The notes: generated from the sequence alone by a model not told the origin. Positions 31,956 through 40,677 are shown, counted from the first letter of the stretch. The stretch is 64,000 nt of DNA from Zygotorulaspora mrakii (GCF_013402915.1 NC_050724.1:434001-498000), one strand, 5' to 3'. Numbers and translations: made by a program.

Positions 31956-32357
31956 GATGCGAAAAACGCCCGCATCCGTGATACAGACGTAAACGTATAT
32001 AGATTGGGAAATTTAATTGATATAGTAGACGCACGACACAAAATAATCCGCTTGACTGCTTTTTTGTTCAGCGTTTTGGCGCCCGATGCCTAAAACGGTA
32101 AACTGAAAAAGTCTAAACGCGATTCGCGAAACGCCAAATTTAGTCTTTCAGCCAAGCAATTGAAAAACTGTAGTGTTTAGAGAACATCAGACTGTAACTG
32201 TACTAGAACGCGGAATGTTTTAAACAATGACGACCGGTATGGCTCGGTGAAATTCACATATATATATACCCATGTAGCAGTGGTTCTTGTAGAGTCTTGG
32301 TCACATCTTCAGCAGCAGACAGCACCCAACAACAGCAGCCCGGCCAAACCCACAATC
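31956..32357 (+). promoter_or_regulatory. PCL1 upstream region with SBF/MBF-like boxes
   Basis: Gene-free stretch of 402 bases. At 32116-32135 the sequence AACGCGATTCGCGAAACGCC packs three CG-rich cores, including CGCGAAA at 32125-32131, close to the SCB consensus. A second GC-rich core, TTTTGGCGCC, is at about 32074-32083. PCL1 is a classic SBF target in S. cerevisiae. A TATATATA segment is at about 32260-32268. Confidence 0.6.
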
Positions 32358-33239
32358 ATGTCCGAATACCACAAAGCGCTAAAAGTCCTGATGCAGTCTC
32401 CGGTCACGGACGACATGATCAAATTTCTCACCAACCAGACTCTCAGAGTCCTGCCCAACGTGCAAACCCCGGCCCAAACCTCCGCCTACCCCAGCCCCCC
32501 AAGCTCCCCACCCAAGAAGCACCTCCAGCCGCAGAGATTGCCGTCCCTGATGAGTTTCATCAGCAGGCTCGTCAGACACACAAACGTATACACCTCGACC
32601 CTGCTCACCACCGTCTGCTATCTGAACAAGCTGAAGTGCATACTACCGAGGGACGCGACGGGGCTGCCATCAACCATACACCGCATATTCCTGGCCTGCC
32701 TCGTGCTCAGTGCCAAGTTCCACAACGACTCCTCCCCACTGAACAGGCACTGGGCGAAGTACACGGACGGCCTGTTCTCGCTGGAAGACCTGAATCTGAT
32801 GGAAAGACAGCTGATTCAACTGCTGAACTGGGACCTGAGGGTAACAAACGACGATCTGATACTGGACCTGAGATTCCTACTAGAGCCCATAGTCGCGGAC
32901 ATCGAGAAGACCTCCAGACAGAGAAAAAGAATCGAAAAGCAGAAGCTGCTACAACAACAAAGACACAGAATGATCGAAAGTGCTGGCACAGTGAGATCAC
33001 TGTCAAACAGCAGTAGCACGACCAAACTCTACGACCACCAAAGAAACGTGTCCATATGTTCTGACCTGAGCTCGAGCACACTGGTAGACTACGATTTGAA
33101 CGCTAACACCACGCCTAAACCGGCCGCCAACACGAAAAAAGCGTGTCGAAATAGCTGGGAGGCTCTGGAACACGAGCTGAATCAGGTTCTCATGCAGCAC
33201 GACACCTGCAGTGACACCTACAATGCGTGCAACTACTAG
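32358..33239 (+). CDS. PCL1: G1 cyclin of the Pho85 kinase (Pcl1,2 type)
   Basis: Predicted 293-residue cyclin that activates Pho85 during G1 for morphogenesis and cell-cycle entry. S. cerevisiae Pcl1 (YNL289W) is 279 residues and Pcl2 308. The N-terminus (MSEYHKALKVLMQSPVTDDM) and the following VLP segment fit the Pcl1/2 group. The cyclin fold covers about 70-190 (SLMSFISRLVRHTNVYTSTL, then RIFLACLVLSAKFHNDSS, then LLNWDLRVTNDDL). The frame upstream is open from a GTG only; the ATG is 32358. Third-position and overall GC are far higher than in neighbouring genes (34 of 60 bases in the row at 32521). This also keeps a 239-codon overlapping frame open by chance. Confidence 0.92.
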   Translation: MSEYHKALKVLMQSPVTDDMIKFLTNQTLRVLPNVQTPAQTSAYPSPPSSPPKKHLQPQRLPSLMSFISRLVRHTNVYTSTLLTTVCYLNKLKCILPRDATGLPSTIHRIFLACLVLSAKFHNDSSPLNRHWAKYTDGLFSLEDLNLMERQLIQLLNWDLRVTNDDLILDLRFLLEPIVADIEKTSRQRKRIEKQKLLQQQRHRMIESAGTVRSLSNSSSTTKLYDHQRNVSICSDLSSSTLVDYDLNANTTPKPAANTKKACRNSWEALEHELNQVLMQHDTCSDTYNACNY

Positions 33240-34467
33240 CACGGCGCGCTGTTGCGTTAGCACGCCACCTCTGTACCTTGGTACGAGCACCTTAGAACGA
33301 CACTACGATAGAACCATATACACACTTTAGTTTTTCGCGATACCCTAATGAAATGTAACTTGAAAATTTTTTCCTGTCGCGGCTCTTGCTCGGCAACGGC
33401 CCGGGTAAATGCCACGCCCCGGAAAACTATATAAGAAGCAGCAAAAGAGAGAAGTAGGAGGGGGACACATTACAGAGAGCACAACACCGGCAAGTCACCC
33501 GCCACGACTCCGCGCCCGCGACCGAACAATAGTTTTATGTATGGCAGCAATTAAGAATAATTGCGCAGGCCCTTGTTCGGGGCCAACGACCACGGCTGCC
33601 CACAGCCGTGGTGTGGTGGTGACTTGACCGTGGGAAATGACGAGACAAACGCTGTGCACCAGTCTGATAATTATGGGACCCGTTAAAGTACTCTGTGGTC
33701 CCCATGAAGTATCAAGTATACCCAAATTTCTGATCCCTTTTTCTCTTGCAACGTAGGTAACCGGCACGCCACATCGCGAGATGTGGCGCCGGCAATGCTT
33801 TCTCCGGGCGCATGCCAGAAAAGAAACGCGCTACCAAGAACCCACACACCCGCACCGCGCACCGCGCCCAGCTCTGCGTCGCCACGGTTTCTCAACGGAG
33901 TAACACGTAAACAGCCCTGCCTCGCACAGCCCCCCTGGTTACCGCTGTGGCCGGTCCGCAACCTTCTCTGACCTTCTCTGATGTTCTTGCGCGCGATGCT
34001 TTGCGCATTCTTTACGCCACACACCGCAACACACGCACAACCGGGCCGCGCCTCGCATTTGAAACGTGTCGGGGGTATCGGCGCGCGTCTGGCACATTGG
34101 AACATCTAGTAGGAAAAACGACATCGGCGTCTCGATTTGACGCTTTGCCGCCACCGTCAACCGGTATTCGCGTTGCTCGGTACACATAAACTTTTTTCTA
34201 TCAGTTGCCATTTGCATTGCACTGCACTGCCCTGCGCGGTGCAAGCATAACAATAAAAATAAAAATAAAAATAAAAAAATGAGGAAAAAAAAAATAACCC
34301 TTTTTGGGATCCCGATGCGATGGTGTTCGTAACTATATAAAGGACACAAATTCACGGGACGTGTTTTTCTGGGCAAACGCCCTCCGTCTCTTCCTTTCGG
34401 TATCTTGGTTTTACTTCCAGTGCATCGCCGCTTAATACTGCATATACTACTAGATAGAAAACAAGAA
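33240..34467. other. GC-rich gene-free spacer with hairpins
   Basis: A 1.2-kb stretch without a credible protein gene and with base composition foreign to yeast spacers: the row at 33841 has 43 of 60 G/C and the row at 34021 has 38 of 60. It contains a TATATAAG box (about 33427-33434), a run of perfect inverted repeats at 33547-33792, STRE-like AGGGG (33459-33463) and CCCCT (33932-33936), a duplicated ACCTTCTCTG (33960-33980) and an (ATAAAA)n run (34253-34280). A TATATAAA box (34334-34341) probably serves the next gene. Antisense frames of 140 and 250 codons cross it but begin with non-ATG codons or read the complement of the next gene. Confidence 0.7.
33547..33792. ncRNA. Candidate structured RNA or palindromic control region
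   Basis: Consecutive inverted repeats with short loops. (1) 33547-33564, GCAATTA/TAATTGC, loop AGAA. (2) 33568-33584, GGCCC/GGGCC, 7-base loop. (3) 33589-33612, ACCACGGCTG/CAGCCGTGGT, 10 perfect pairs, loop CCCA. (4) 33673-33705, ATGGGACC/GGTCCCCAT with one bulged C and a 16-base loop. (5) 33761-33792, CCGGC/GCCGG plus GCCACATC/GATGTGGC with a 2-base bulge and a GCGA (GNRA-type) tetraloop. A T5 run follows hairpin 4 at about 33738-33742. Stem 3 also reads CGG-N10-CCG, so a zinc-cluster factor site is an alternative. I match it to no known RNA family; strand is undetermined. Confidence 0.3.
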
Positions 34468-34695
34468 ATGTCTGCTACTGCTGAATACGCCCAAACCGAA
34501 GCTGAAAACATCAGCAAACAAATCTCGACCGAAGCCGACAAGGCGCACGACCAAGTCAAGGCCGTCGAAGCTGACGTCCAAAAGGAGACCACAAAGGCCA
34601 CCACCGCCGCTGACAAGAAGGCCGACGACTCAAAGAAGGAGTCGACCAGCTTTCTAAAGAAGCTTTCCAGCAAGATGAAGTCTATTTTCAACTGA
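34468..34695 (+). CDS. Small hydrophilic LEA/Hsp12-like protein, unrecognised
   Basis: Predicted 75-residue protein that I do not recognise. Residues 1-58 are hydrophilic and rich in Ala, Glu, Lys, Asp and Thr (MSATAEYAQTEAENISK start, then repeated KAxxxV and DKKADDSKK patterns), as in late-embryogenesis-abundant or Hsp12-type proteins. The last 15 residues (STSFLKKLSSKMKSIFN) form a basic amphipathic helix suited to membrane binding. Codons are those of highly expressed yeast genes (GCC, GAC, AAG, GTC). A TATATAAA box lies 127 bases upstream of the ATG. The open frame extends upstream to a TTG at 34405, but the first ATG is 34468. S. cerevisiae has no gene here between PCL1 and CAF40. Function unknown; stress or membrane protection is a guess. 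Confidence 0.75.
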   Translation: MSATAEYAQTEAENISKQISTEADKAHDQVKAVEADVQKETTKATTAADKKADDSKKESTSFLKKLSSKMKSIFN

Positions 34696-35071
34696 TTCTG
34701 GAGAGCGGGGCGGCGCCGGGGAGACCAGGGCCGTTAGAATGAACCAGCATTCGCACTATACTATTACTTTTTTGTTTGCTTTGTCCTTTTATCTATTCTA
34801 TCCTTTACTAATTAATAATACGTAATACTTAATTATACTATAATCTACTGCAACTGTCGGATGTGGTGTGTTATCTGCTGTTATCTGCTGTTACCCGGGC
34901 TGTGTGCTCCGAGTCGCTGTGTACGGGTCGCCACTTGGGCTCTGGTTATTTCAGCATTCAACAAACTGGAGCGTTCTCGTTTCGGGCCCATGGACAGTTG
35001 GCAGTTATACAGGCATATTACGGCTGCGCTAGCTATCTGGAGGCATTTTTAGGCCAACAAGCAAGGAAAAC
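34696..35071. promoter_or_regulatory. CAF40 upstream region
   Basis: Gene-free stretch of 376 bases. A GC-rich patch (GGCGGCGCCGGGG) lies just after the upstream stop, followed by an AT-rich 3' end. A direct repeat of TTATCTGCTG (about 34870-34890) precedes CAF40. No RNA gene was recognised. Confidence 0.4.
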
Positions 35072-36166
35072 ATGTTCAACAGTGCTTACCAGGCTCCCAT
35101 GCTGCCACAACAAGGTGGTCCGCATGCCATTCCGCAAGGCATCCCGCAGGCCATGCCACAGGGACAGGGTGGTCCGCAAGGCACGTCACAGAGCGGACCG
35201 TCTGTTCAGGGCAATATCGCAATGCACGCTCTGGATGATCCAAACGTCTATCACTGGATCTGTCAGCTGACCTACGGTCCCCAAAAGGAACAGGCACTGC
35301 TAGAACTGGGTCGTAAGCGCGAACAGTTTGACGATTTGGCTATTATACTTTGGTCGTCGTTCGGTGTAATGACGTCACTAATCAACGAGATCATTTCTGT
35401 TTATCCCATGTTGCAGCCTCAACTGTTGTCAAACCAACTTTCCAATAGAGTGTGCAACGCATTGGTTCTCCTGCAATGTGTCGCGTCTCATTCAGAAACA
35501 AAGCACCTGTTTCTCCAAGCTCATATTCCATTATTTCTGTTTCCATTTTTAAATACGACCTCACGACAGAGAACTTTTGAATATCTCAGACTGACTTCTT
35601 TAGGTGTGATTGGTGCGCTGGTCAAGAACGATTCGCAGGAGGTGATAAATTTCCTGTTGAGAACAGATATCATTCCTTTATGTTTGAGGATTATGCAATC
35701 TTCCTCAGAGCTGTCCAAAACTGTCGCAATCTTTATTCTTCAAAAGATTGTACTCGATGACATTGGTCTCCAATACATTTGCGCCACCATGGAGCGCTTC
35801 TATGCCGTGACGAATGTTCTCAAAGATATGATCGACCAGTTGACTCTTCATACGCCCCCAGGCAGGTTGCTCAAACATATTATAAGATGTTACCTGAGAT
35901 TGAGTGATAATTTAGAAGCAAGAGGACTTTTGAAAATTGCCTTACCTCCAAAGCTGAGAGACAATACTTTTACTGAAGTACTGAGAGATGATGTAGGCTC
36001 GAAGAGATGCTTAGCTCAACTATTACTAACTTTGAACGAGGATTCTACCACTGCACCAATAAATCCGTCATTACACCGTATTCAAGTCCCTCCAGGTACA
36101 AATAATAACAATAATAGTAATAGCAACATTATCAACAACAACGGCACCTCATCAACAGTCATTTAA
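35072..36166 (+). CDS. CAF40: CCR4-NOT complex subunit (Rcd1/CNOT9)
   Basis: Predicted 364-residue subunit of the CCR4-NOT deadenylase complex. S. cerevisiae Caf40 (YNL288W) is 373 residues. A short Gln/Pro/Gly-rich N-terminus (repeated GGPQ/GIPQ units, residues 8-45) precedes the Rcd1 armadillo-repeat domain (about 55-320), with [28 protein letters not shown] at its start and [22 protein letters not shown] further in, both near-invariant in the family. The C-terminus ends in an Asn/Ser-rich tail. The tail of about 20 residues is low complexity (AAT/AAC repeat at the DNA level). Confidence 0.96.
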   Translation: MFNSAYQAPMLPQQGGPHAIPQGIPQAMPQGQGGPQGTSQSGPSVQGNIAMHALDDPNVYHWICQLTYGPQKEQALLELGRKREQFDDLAIILWSSFGVMTSLINEIISVYPMLQPQLLSNQLSNRVCNALVLLQCVASHSETKHLFLQAHIPLFLFPFLNTTSRQRTFEYLRLTSLGVIGALVKNDSQEVINFLLRTDIIPLCLRIMQSSSELSKTVAIFILQKIVLDDIGLQYICATMERFYAVTNVLKDMIDQLTLHTPPGRLLKHIIRCYLRLSDNLEARGLLKIALPPKLRDNTFTEVLRDDVGSKRCLAQLLLTLNEDSTTAPINPSLHRIQVPPGTNNNNNSNSNIINNNGTSSTVI

Positions 36167-36485
36167 TAGATTCATTTCGCGCTTTCATTGTCATATACAT
36201 AATATATATATCTGGTATAGAGTTATACGTTGCAGATTACCCGGAACCTCAACCTTGTTTTGTTTGACAATAAGTTGCATCGCATTGTACGAGATTTTTT
36301 TTGTATGCCCGTCAAAGTAACTTACGTCCTCGCTCGATCCCTGCACGTAAATAAATAAGTCTGAAAGGACGACGAGAAACGTTATTTGCCTCGTCAAGTC
36401 AACTCGATTCAGTCGACATCTGGTTCAATTGACATCTGTCGGACATTGTCGTTGCCACTAAAAGCTTTTGGGGAGGTATTTAAAT
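36167..36485 (+). promoter_or_regulatory. SEC21 upstream region
   Basis: Gene-free stretch of 319 bases. It contains an alternating ATATATATA tract (about 36200-36210) and two copies of GACATCTG separated by about 15 bases near 36415-36440. Nothing else was recognised. Confidence 0.35.
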
Positions 36486-39296
36486 ATGTCCACTCACACC
36501 TATAAAAAATTTGAGAGCTCCGAGTCAGGGGATCTTCCTGACAAGATGACAATTTATCAGAGTTGTATGAGTGAATTCAATGAGTCACAAATTAATGCAA
36601 AAAAATGTCGTTTATTAATTGCTAGATTATTGAGGCTGTTAGCTAATGGGGAGACTTTCCCAGAGACCGAAGCAACAGCTCTTTTCTTTTCGATTTCAAA
36701 ATTGTTTCAACATCCAAATGATTCATTAAGACAAGCTGTTTATTTAGCTATTAAAGAGTTAAGTGGCATTTCGGAAGATGTTTTAATGGCAACTTCATCA
36801 ATTATGAAAGATGTACAAAATGGCTCCGATTTGGTCAAGCCAGATGCAATTCGTTCATTGACTGCGGTTCTGGATGAATCTACTGCGTTTTCTGCTGAAA
36901 GATTATTGAAAAGTGCTTTAGTCAATAAACATCCATCGATTTCTTCTGCAGCGCTTTGTACCTCTTATCATCTTTTACCGATTGCAGAAACTACGGTGAA
37001 GAGATTTGCAAATGAAACTCAAGAGGCCGTTGTGGATTTGAAACCCTTTCCACATAAAAATATTGTTGGTGATTACTATCCAAACTCAACATTTATTACA
37101 CAATATCATGCTCTTGGCTTGCTTTATCAATTGAAAAAGAATGATAAAATGGCGTTATTAAAAATGATCAGACAGTTTTCTGATAATAACATGTTAAAAA
37201 ATCAATTAGCAAAAGTTGAATTGGTTAAATTGGTTAATGAAGTAACAACAAAGGATCCACAATTATTCATTGATTTTCAACCATTATTAAATGATTGGTT
37301 ATCAAATAAATTTGAGTCTGTTCAATTAGAGACTGCAAAGTTAATCACAAATTTTGCCACTCGTAATTCTCGTTTAATTTCATCAGAGCTCTTTGCTGCA
37401 GCTATAACAACCCTACAATCTCTTTTGACAGTTCCGCGTACTTCACCAAAATTTGCTGCTTTGAGAATTTTAAACAGAATTTCAATGGTGTCTCCGGAAA
37501 AAATTGTTGTTTGTAATCCAGAATTGGAATCATTGATAAATGACTCCAATAGAAATATTTCGACGTATGCGATTACGACATTACTTAAAACAGGTACAGC
37601 AAAAAATATTTCTTCTTTGATTTCGACAATTACTAAATTTATTCATGATGTTTCAGATGACTTTAAAATAATTATTATTGATGCCATCCGTTCTTTGTCA
37701 TTAAATTTTCCAAATGAATGGAAATCTATCGTTAATTTTTTGATCGATGTTTTGAAAAATGGTGAAGGAGGGTTCAAATTCAAAAACAATGTTGTGGAGG
37801 CATTAATCGATATCGTATCATTTGTACCACAAGCAAAAGAGACTGCATTAGAGAATCTCTGTGATTTTATTGAAGACTGTGAATTTAACGAAATATTGGT
37901 TAGAATTTTACATTTACTTGGTAAGGAAGGTCCATCAACTTCTACGCCATCGCTTTATGTCAGACATATTTACAATAGAGTTGTACTGGAAAACTCAATT
38001 ATTAGGTCGGCAGCTGTTATTTCATTATCCAAATTTGCACTGTCAAAAAATGATTCTACTTTGACTGAATCAATTATTAGTCTATTGAAAAGAATCGCAA
38101 ACGATCAAGATGATGAAGTTAGGGATAGAGCAACCATTTCCTTGAAATTTATCGATTCAGCAAGAAAATCAAATAATCAAGAAGCTCAAGTATTCATTGA
38201 ATCCAAATATAGTTATGACCTTTCAGCGTTAGAATCAAAATTGGCAACATATATCTCCTCAGACAAGGATTCTTTCAGTACTCCATTTGATGTTAAAGCA
38301 ATTCGTAGATTTACGGAAGATGAAGCAAAAGCAATGGAATTGAGGAGGAAGCAAGATCAATTTTTGAAGGGTAACTTGGAAAATGGAAGAGAGTCAACTC
38401 CAGGTTTCACTGAAGAAAGTGCGATCGCTGATTCTAATGAAAATAGTAATTTCTCTGGTCCTAGCTTGGATGATCATGAGCAAGATTTATTGTCGACTAA
38501 ATATGTCGATGAACTAATGTCTATTGATCAAATCAAGAAATTTGGATCACTAGTAAATAGTTCTAAAGCAGTTGCTTTGACTGACCCTGAGGCAGAATTT
38601 ATTGTTCGCGGTGTTAAACACTTATTCAAGGAGAATGTTGTCTTCCAATTTAACATTACTAATACTTTAACGGACACAGCATTAGACAACGTTACATTGA
38701 CATGTACTCCAGAAAATCCAGATGAGTCTCAACTAGAAGAATTATTCACCATACCCATCGTTAGACTCTTACCTTCAGAAGAAGGTGCTTGTTACGTTGC
38801 CTTCTCCAAGTCGGAGGAAATTGTCATGGAAAATTTCTTAAATACTCTGACGTTTACCACAAGAGAACTAAATCAAGAAACAAACGAACCATTTGAAGGC
38901 GACGAAGGCTTCCAAGATGAATATGACATTGATTCAATATTTTTAAATGCCGGTGATTATATTAAATCATCCTTTGTTGGTGATTTCTCGTCCACCTTTG
39001 ACGAATTACCAAACGAAGAAGTAGCTGTTTACAATGTTAAAGAAAATATATCATTGCAAGAAATTGTTGATAGACTGATCGTAAACACGAGCTGTTTGCC
39101 GTTAGAGAGTACACAATATGCGTCCAGTGACTCTAACTCACACACTTTGAAATTATTTGGTAAAAGTGCATTGAAGGGATCAAAGATTGCTGTTATTGTG
39201 CAATTAATTAAGACATCAAAGGGAATCGCCATGAAAGCTCAAGGAAGGGCGGAAGATGTAACTTTGTGTGCTGACCTGGTCAATGGTTTAATGTGA
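36486..39296 (+). CDS. SEC21: COPI coat gamma subunit
   Basis: Predicted 936-residue gamma-COP (S. cerevisiae Sec21, YNL287W, 935 residues), part of the coatomer F-subcomplex for Golgi-to-ER transport. The N-terminal two thirds is an adaptin-type helical solenoid. A charged hinge (about 600-680) precedes the appendage domain (about 690-936), with FQFNITNTL and the C-terminal KTSKGIAMKAQGR segment. The frame opens at a TTG; the first ATG is 36486 (MSTHTYKKFESSESGDLPDK). Base composition is odd: rows at 37141, 37261 and 37621 have only 14, 13 and 12 G/C of 60, against 26 of 60 in the CAF40 row at 35401. Codons lean to TTA, ATT, AAT and GAT. Confidence 0.97.
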   Translation: MSTHTYKKFESSESGDLPDKMTIYQSCMSEFNESQINAKKCRLLIARLLRLLANGETFPETEATALFFSISKLFQHPNDSLRQAVYLAIKELSGISEDVLMATSSIMKDVQNGSDLVKPDAIRSLTAVLDESTAFSAERLLKSALVNKHPSISSAALCTSYHLLPIAETTVKRFANETQEAVVDLKPFPHKNIVGDYYPNSTFITQYHALGLLYQLKKNDKMALLKMIRQFSDNNMLKNQLAKVELVKLVNEVTTKDPQLFIDFQPLLNDWLSNKFESVQLETAKLITNFATRNSRLISSELFAAAITTLQSLLTVPRTSPKFAALRILNRISMVSPEKIVVCNPELESLINDSNRNISTYAITTLLKTGTAKNISSLISTITKFIHDVSDDFKIIIIDAIRSLSLNFPNEWKSIVNFLIDVLKNGEGGFKFKNNVVEALIDIVSFVPQAKETALENLCDFIEDCEFNEILVRILHLLGKEGPSTSTPSLYVRHIYNRVVLENSIIRSAAVISLSKFALSKNDSTLTESIISLLKRIANDQDDEVRDRATISLKFIDSARKSNNQEAQVFIESKYSYDLSALESKLATYISSDKDSFSTPFDVKAIRRFTEDEAKAMELRRKQDQFLKGNLENGRESTPGFTEESAIADSNENSNFSGPSLDDHEQDLLSTKYVDELMSIDQIKKFGSLVNSSKAVALTDPEAEFIVRGVKHLFKENVVFQFNITNTLTDTALDNVTLTCTPENPDESQLEELFTIPIVRLLPSEEGACYVAFSKSEEIVMENFLNTLTFTTRELNQETNEPFEGDEGFQDEYDIDSIFLNAGDYIKSSFVGDFSSTFDELPNEEVAVYNVKENISLQEIVDRLIVNTSCLPLESTQYASSDSNSHTLKLFGKSALKGSKIAVIVQLIKTSKGIAMKAQGRAEDVTLCADLVNGLM

Positions 39297-39562
39297 ATGC
39301 CAGTTTACGCTATTCGAACATCATTTGTATCACACCTTAAGTACACTCATTATATAAAATACTTGTATATTAACTCATTTAGAGGAATGGACAAAAAGGT
39401 GGTTGCACCACGAAGACAAAATTGGATCCTCTTCGCCTTGGAAAAGCACAATCCGTTTTTCTCATTTAAGACTCAGGGAACCAATCCAATTCGGATATTG
39501 CTAAGTATGAGAACCATGAGGTGAACTATAGTTTTAAATAAACAATATTAACAGTTCATATT

Positions 39563-40405
39563 ATGGACAAGGAAGAGCTAGAGCTCAAGTGCCATTTGAA
39601 AGAGATCAAAAAGAAAGAGCTGCAGAGAAGAAAACTCGAACAATCCAAACGAAAAGATATTACAGAAGAAAAAAAGTACGAACCGACAGCTATATACATT
39701 TCAAATCTATCAACGAAAGATATCGATGAACAGCAGCTTATAAATGAGTTCTCCAAATATGGAGCGATAAGAAAAGATCAAGAAGGTAATGTCCGATGTA
39801 AACTCTATAAAGACTCTGAGGGAAAACTAAAGGGTGATGCGTTGATCATATATGTCAGAAAGGAGAGTGTGCCAATGGCAATTGAAATGATGGATGGATA
39901 TAGGTTCAAAAACTCAGTACTCGATGTGAAAGTGGCTGATTTTGAAAATCAAAGAAAGAGATCATTTGAACCAGAGGACAGTGACAATAGCGAGAAAACC
40001 AAAAAACAACAGAAAACGTTATCAGGACCACGGGAAAGTAAGAAAATGCAGCAGGTGTCGCAAAAATTCGAAGAAAATCAAGACAAGATTGTAAGAAGTA
40101 TCAAAATCAGTAATATTGTTGGTATTTACGATCAATTAAGCAAAGAGGAGTTGAACGACATAAAAGCGGATATTCTTGAAGGATGCTTGGATTTTGGACC
40201 TGTTGAAGATGTTCAACTATCTCCAGATTCGGGTGAGGCCGCTGTAGTCTTCAAATATTTAAAAGATGCTCAGAGCTGTTCCAAAAAAATGAATGGGAGG
40301 TTTTTTGGCGGAAGAGAACTGGTATCATTTTTGATGAATGAAGAGGTCTCTTCACAAAGCGATAATTTGAAAAATTACGCATTGGAAGATGACCTTATAG
40401 AGTAA
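39563..40405 (+). CDS. CUS2: U2 snRNP assembly factor with two RRMs
   Basis: Predicted 280-residue splicing factor related to human Tat-SF1, acting on U2 snRNA folding and Prp5-dependent prespliceosome assembly. S. cerevisiae Cus2 (YNL286W) is 285 residues. A charged N-terminal helix (1-35) is followed by RRM1 (about 42-130, AIYISNLSTKDID at its start) and RRM2 (about 175-265). The second is an atypical UHM-like RRM with LDFGPVEDVQLSPDSGEAAVVF. The tail is acidic. This is the last gene of the YNL/YOL-type block before the tRNA/LTR tract. Confidence 0.93.
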   Translation: MDKEELELKCHLKEIKKKELQRRKLEQSKRKDITEEKKYEPTAIYISNLSTKDIDEQQLINEFSKYGAIRKDQEGNVRCKLYKDSEGKLKGDALIIYVRKESVPMAIEMMDGYRFKNSVLDVKVADFENQRKRSFEPEDSDNSEKTKKQQKTLSGPRESKKMQQVSQKFEENQDKIVRSIKISNIVGIYDQLSKEELNDIKADILEGCLDFGPVEDVQLSPDSGEAAVVFKYLKDAQSCSKKMNGRFFGGRELVSFLMNEEVSSQSDNLKNYALEDDLIE

Positions 40406-40477
40406 TCTTAATTTGAGCAATCTTAATTTGAGGATTCTTAATTATAGCATTCTTAACTAGAGTAATATTAATTAGGG
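40403..40477 (+). repeat. Five 15-base tandem repeats at the CUS2 stop
   Basis: Five contiguous degenerate 15-base units start exactly at the CUS2 stop codon: 40403-40417, 40418-40432, 40433-40447, 40448-40462 and 40463-40477. Units 1 and 2 differ at one base (TAATCTTAATTTGAG and CAATCTTAATTTGAG); units 3-5 drift further but keep TTAA near the centre. Each unit has TTAA and ends in AG or GG. Confidence 0.8.
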
Positions 40478-40605
40478 TAAAAGTAAAAGCCAAAGTAACC
40501 TGAAATCCAAAAATATTGAGAAGCTTAGAGTATTTGATGTTGTTGAATCTATTAATCGGTTTTTGAATCTCAGATTATTAGTAACTGCTTAAAAACTAAA
40601 AAATT

Positions 40606-40677
40606 TGAGCGGTACGAGAATCGAACCCGTGTCCCCACCTTGGAAGGGTGGGATGATAACCACTACACTAACCGCCC
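40606..40677 (-). tRNA. tRNA-Gly (anticodon UCC)
   Basis: 72-base tRNA on the minus strand. The acceptor starts GGGCGGT, the anticodon stem is CCACC/GGTGG with loop CTTCCAA (anticodon TCC, complement of 40642-40644), the T-arm contains GGTTCGATTC, and the discriminator is A. A T6 run follows for Pol III termination. It has no intron and is identical to the copy at 42314. The LTR cluster lies on its upstream side. Confidence 0.98.

Noticed and set aside
32297..33016. 239-codon plus-strand frame overlapping PCL1
   Set aside because: Wrong frame of a clear cyclin gene. The high GC of this segment keeps it open, and its Gln/Pro/Arg-rich peptide is typical of shadow frames.
33683..34691. Two long minus-strand frames (140 and 250 codons) across the GC-rich spacer and the 75-residue gene
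   Set aside because: At least the longer one starts at TTG. High GC removes stops by chance, part is the complement of a better-supported gene, and the peptides show no family pattern.
33240..35071. snR40 or another box C/D snoRNA between PCL1 and CAF40
   Set aside because: I looked for RTGATGA/CTGA box pairs and for the rRNA-complementary guide expected of snR40 and found none on either strand.
39297..39524. 75-codon frame between SEC21 and CUS2
   Set aside because: Begins directly after the SEC21 stop within its 3' flank; no similarity and poor codon use.
40403..40477. CRISPR-like repeat array
   Set aside because: The units are contiguous 15-mers without spacers, in a eukaryotic 3' flank; no CRISPR feature is present in the window.
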